Source: Marixanthomonas sp002364245
GTDB taxonomy: Bacteria > Bacteroidota > Bacteroidia > Flavobacteriales > Flavobacteriaceae
Reading direction: 5' to 3'
Length of the DNA: 64,000 nt
Assembly: GCA_963973455.1 (NCBI GenBank)
Contig: CAXAZF010000001.1
Location: forward strand, 383,647-447,646
Part shown: positions 61,618 to 64,000 of the stretch, one piece after another
Numbering within the stretch: the stretch's first letter is position 1
Layout of the letters: every line of letters starts with the position of its first letter
Notes under the pieces: model-generated
Seen by the model: only the letters and a program-made list of their open reading frames with translations
Database searches by the model: none
Told to the model about the DNA's origin: nothing
Translations under genes and position numbers: made by a program

Positions 61618-63912
61618 ATGAAAAAGATACTTTCAACAATATTATTAGTTTTTATGGTTACGCTTATTTCCTGTAACAGTGTCTATCAAGGAGTAATTAA
61701 AAAAATGACTGAAAAAATAGCCCCAGAACAACCCAAAAAACCACAAGCAACCGCACAACATGGTAATTATTCCAGTTTGCCTGAACGGGTTGGTTTTTAT
61801 CCAGACAATACTCTCAATAGCATTAATTTTCCAAGCTGGGCAAGTAAAGAACTAGGTGTAACCATAAGAGAGAAAAGACAAATCAATACTAGCGAGAAAA
61901 GTTTAAATGTTTACTATCAACAATTTCATAAGGAATACCCTGTAGAAGGGAGTAGCTATATTCTCCACATCGATAATGGTAAAGTTACCTATGCAAATGG
62001 ATTGTTATTTAATGATATTAGTGTTACAACAGAAATTAAAATTTCCGAAGAAGAAAACAATCAAATAGTAAAAGATACCTACCAAAACATTGAAATATTA
62101 GACACAAGTAATCCTTTTATTTTAGCCCTTCCCGGTTTAAAGCAGAACAAGTTTTGGTTCTGTTATAAAACATTAATTTTTAACAATAAGGACAAACTTC
62201 CCTATAAAATATATGTTGATATAAATACAAAAAAAGTTTTAAAGGTAGAACCAGCGTTGCTCTCTATCACCAATCCGGGACAGGGAAAAACTGTAGAAGG
62301 GAAAGTGGTGTCTTTTAATACACAATACATAGACGGTCTTACCAAAGAACAAAATAACATCACGATAGAATATCTTGAAAAAGGTTATAGACTTTTTGAC
62401 ACGATAAGAAACATTCATACCGTAACCACAAACAATCTTTCTTTTTTCAAAGAAATGAAGTTTGAACCCCAAGAAGATGGTACTGTTAAATATACAGGAT
62501 ATCGAAAAACGCTTTACGAAAACGACATCATCGAAGAGGATAATATTTGGAGTAATAATCCAGCTGCCGTAGAAGCACATTGGGGTGCTTCGGTTACGTA
62601 TGATTATTTTAAAAACGTACATAACAGAACAGGAATGGATGGTAAAAACGGCTATCTAAAATTAGGTGTCAATTTCTCGAGTAATTATATAGGAGCACAT
62701 TATAATCAATATAGAAAACATCTTCTTTTTGGTGATGGCAAAAATAACAACGATCCGGTAACAAGCCTCGATGTAGTTACACATGAATTTACACACGGTA
62801 TTACCTACACCTTTGCCGATATGAACTATAATGGGGAGCCAGGGTCAATAACCGAAGGGATTTCAGATGTTTTTGGAGTAGCTGTCTCGTTCTATGAAGG
62901 TAATGGTGATTGGAGTATTGGGGAAAGGGTAAAAGATGCTAATTTCAGAAATATTAGTGACCCCAAATCTAAAAATAAACCTGACACCTATGAGGGCGAT
63001 TATTGGATGGATTACCCAACTGAATTTGCACTTGATTTAGATTTAAATATTGGCAAAGGAAGACATACCAATAGTACGGTGCTTAGTTATTGGTTCTATT
63101 TACTTTCTGAAGGCGGAAAAGGTGAAAATGATAATGAGGACCTTTATGAAATAGAAAAAATAGGTATGAAAAAAGCTACTGATATTGTTTACAAATCTTA
63201 CCAAGATCTTATTCCAACTATAACATTTAAACAATACCGGGAAATTACCATAGCAAATGCAAAAAAACTTTATGGAACTTGTTCAGATGAAGTAAGAGAA
63301 GTAACCAATGCTTGGTATGCTGTAGGAGTTGGAGATCCATTTTGTGAATGTTTTGAAGGGTCCATTGTAGTACACGTAAAAAATAATAGAGGAGAAAGTA
63401 ACAGTATGAGGGTTTACTTTAAGGAAGATAAAACAGCCTCTGAAATGATTTCTGACGGAAAAAGTTTTATTCAATACACTTCCCTCTATGATAGATATTG
63501 GCATTTAAAAGGCTATCCAGATTTGGATCAAAGCGGAAGCCTAGCAGGAGTCCTAATGAAAAACATTGTGCAACGTAAAAATGTTCATTTAATTAAACAA
63601 CCTAGCTTATTTAAAGATAGAAAAGAATATATAGCATACCGAAACAAACATAAAACAGGGAACACCAAAGAACTTGAAGGTTATCAATTACAAGAGTACA
63701 TTCTGGAAGGCACCCGCTTTTGGGCTACTGAAGATGTCTGCTTAAGTATTACAAATATGATGAGCACACTAGGTTCGTTTTCTGGAAGTATACACAAAAA
63801 TATGCGACAAGCATTTTTCGGGTTTCCAGTGGAAATCTATTATCAAAGCAGTACAATCTGGGTAGACAACATCAAAGAGCACTCTGTTGATGATAGTTAT
63901 TTTTCGGGATAG
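61618..63912 (+). CDS. M4 family (thermolysin-type) metalloprotease, lipoprotein
   Basis: This 764-residue protein has a lipoprotein signal ending VTLISC (Cys19). A propeptide FTP/PepSY-like region (about 60-200, YYQQFHKEYPVEGSSYILHI) precedes the catalytic domain with H389-EFT-H393, and Glu413 in SITEGISDVFG; the 24-residue gap from the first His to Glu equals that of thermolysin. GRHTNSTVLSYWFYLLSEGG supplies the transition-state His. About 170 residues after the catalytic domain match no known module and lack a T9SS signal. It is the last gene of locus B and is probably an active surface protease. Confidence 0.9.
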   Translation: MKKILSTILLVFMVTLISCNSVYQGVIKKMTEKIAPEQPKKPQATAQHGNYSSLPERVGFYPDNTLNSINFPSWASKELGVTIREKRQINTSEKSLNVYYQQFHKEYPVEGSSYILHIDNGKVTYANGLLFNDISVTTEIKISEEENNQIVKDTYQNIEILDTSNPFILALPGLKQNKFWFCYKTLIFNNKDKLPYKIYVDINTKKVLKVEPALLSITNPGQGKTVEGKVVSFNTQYIDGLTKEQNNITIEYLEKGYRLFDTIRNIHTVTTNNLSFFKEMKFEPQEDGTVKYTGYRKTLYENDIIEEDNIWSNNPAAVEAHWGASVTYDYFKNVHNRTGMDGKNGYLKLGVNFSSNYIGAHYNQYRKHLLFGDGKNNNDPVTSLDVVTHEFTHGITYTFADMNYNGEPGSITEGISDVFGVAVSFYEGNGDWSIGERVKDANFRNISDPKSKNKPDTYEGDYWMDYPTEFALDLDLNIGKGRHTNSTVLSYWFYLLSEGGKGENDNEDLYEIEKIGMKKATDIVYKSYQDLIPTITFKQYREITIANAKKLYGTCSDEVREVTNAWYAVGVGDPFCECFEGSIVVHVKNNRGESNSMRVYFKEDKTASEMISDGKSFIQYTSLYDRYWHLKGYPDLDQSGSLAGVLMKNIVQRKNVHLIKQPSLFKDRKEYIAYRNKHKTGNTKELEGYQLQEYILEGTRFWATEDVCLSITNMMSTLGSFSGSIHKNMRQAFFGFPVEIYYQSSTIWVDNIKEHSVDDSYFSG

Positions 63913-63947
63913 CTTTATTAACTCATTCTTAAAAAAAGTAAATGCAT

Positions 63948-63981
63948 AAAAAAAGCCCCCCATCGATATGATGAGGGGCCT
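63948..63981 (-). terminator. Terminator of an rRNA operon (minus strand)
   Basis: A 10-bp GC-rich stem (63955-63964 with 63970-63979, one G-T pair) has a 5-nt loop and, read on the minus strand, a seven-T run (complement of 63948-63954). It follows the 5S gene end. Confidence 0.9.
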
Positions 63982-63989
63982 TATAAGAA

Positions 63990-64000
63990 GGCGGCGACCT
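63990..64000 (-). rRNA. rrf: 3' end of 5S rRNA gene (partial)
   Basis: The final 11 bases, read on the minus strand, are AGGTCGCCGCC, the usual 3' end of Bacteroidota 5S rRNA (after GGGAGAGT). The strong terminator just downstream supports the call. The rest of the gene lies beyond the window. Confidence 0.75.

Noticed and set aside
53706..63912. Polysaccharide utilisation locus downstream of the hybrid regulator
   Set aside because: No SusC/SusD pair, glycoside hydrolase, lyase or sulfatase is present; the following genes are unknown lipoproteins and a protease.

Overview
The window is a low-GC chromosomal segment from a member of the Flavobacteriaceae (Bacteroidota). The evidence is the number of SPII lipoproteins, type IX secretion (T9SS) C-terminal sorting domains, a TonB receptor/DUF4249 pair, a one-protein hybrid two-component regulator, the futalosine-independent menaquinone genes, monomeric NADP-isocitrate dehydrogenase, and promoters of the Bacteroidota type (-7 box TAnnTTTG). 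No prophage, insertion sequence, CRISPR array or tRNA was seen. The genus cannot be fixed from sequence alone.

Layout. 1-2.8 kb: clpB behind a pair of palindromic operators. 2.9-10.3 kb (minus strand): a small secreted CHVPPGN-type peptide, then a likely operon of six envelope genes ('locus A'): a DUF4412 protein, two unrecognised secreted proteins, a DUF4870 membrane protein, a lipoprotein and a 1011-residue Tat-type lipoprotein with a von Willebrand A domain. A direct repeat with LytTR-site geometry lies upstream of its first gene. 10.7-19.9 kb: CsbD, a histidine phosphatase, a DUF6503 lipoprotein, smpB, a DUF5686 protein, pcm, an M14 peptidase and an MBL-fold lipoprotein. 19.9-22.7 kb: a variable patch with simple repeats, an AT-rich pair of unrecognised genes, a DUF2200 gene and a lipoprotein. 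22.8-31.5 kb: a T9SS Asp-box propeller protein, ettA with a 59-residue membrane protein, an acyl-CoA carboxylase beta subunit and a YfbK-like VWA protein. 31.5-36.3 kb: menaquinone genes menA, menC and menE with an MBL hydrolase and a CPBP protease interleaved. 36.4-46.9 kb: a very large T9SS choice-of-anchor protein, DoxX, holA, an HsdR-N-like protein, a GNAT acetyltransferase, recQ, kdsD, tatC and an AhpD-like protein. 47-53.6 kb: idh, a TonB receptor with DUF4249 lipoprotein, murQ and DUF6095. 53.7-63.9 kb: a hybrid two-component regulator followed by 'locus B', a co-directional run of small lipoproteins, a tandem pair of cysteine-rich secreted paralogues, a decayed duplicate gene and an M4 (thermolysin-type) metalloprotease lipoprotein. 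The last 11 bases match the 3' end of a 5S rRNA gene on the minus strand, behind a strong terminator, so an rRNA operon lies just beyond the window.

How the genes fit together. Housekeeping functions (protein disaggregation, trans-translation, replication clamp loading, menaquinone synthesis, KDO precursor supply, Tat export, TCA cycle, peptidoglycan recycling) are interspersed with cell-surface modules. The two least explained blocks are locus A and locus B. Both consist almost entirely of exported proteins of unknown role, and unrecognised proteins from the two end in a similar ...[SA]LPC tail. They are the best candidates here for an undescribed envelope system, but their function cannot be read from the sequence. 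Two related non-coding elements in opposite orientation (16.35-16.45 and 29.43-29.56 kb), a palindromic repeat remnant (25.4 kb) and promoters that appear to start transcription at or next to the start codon are the main non-coding observations.
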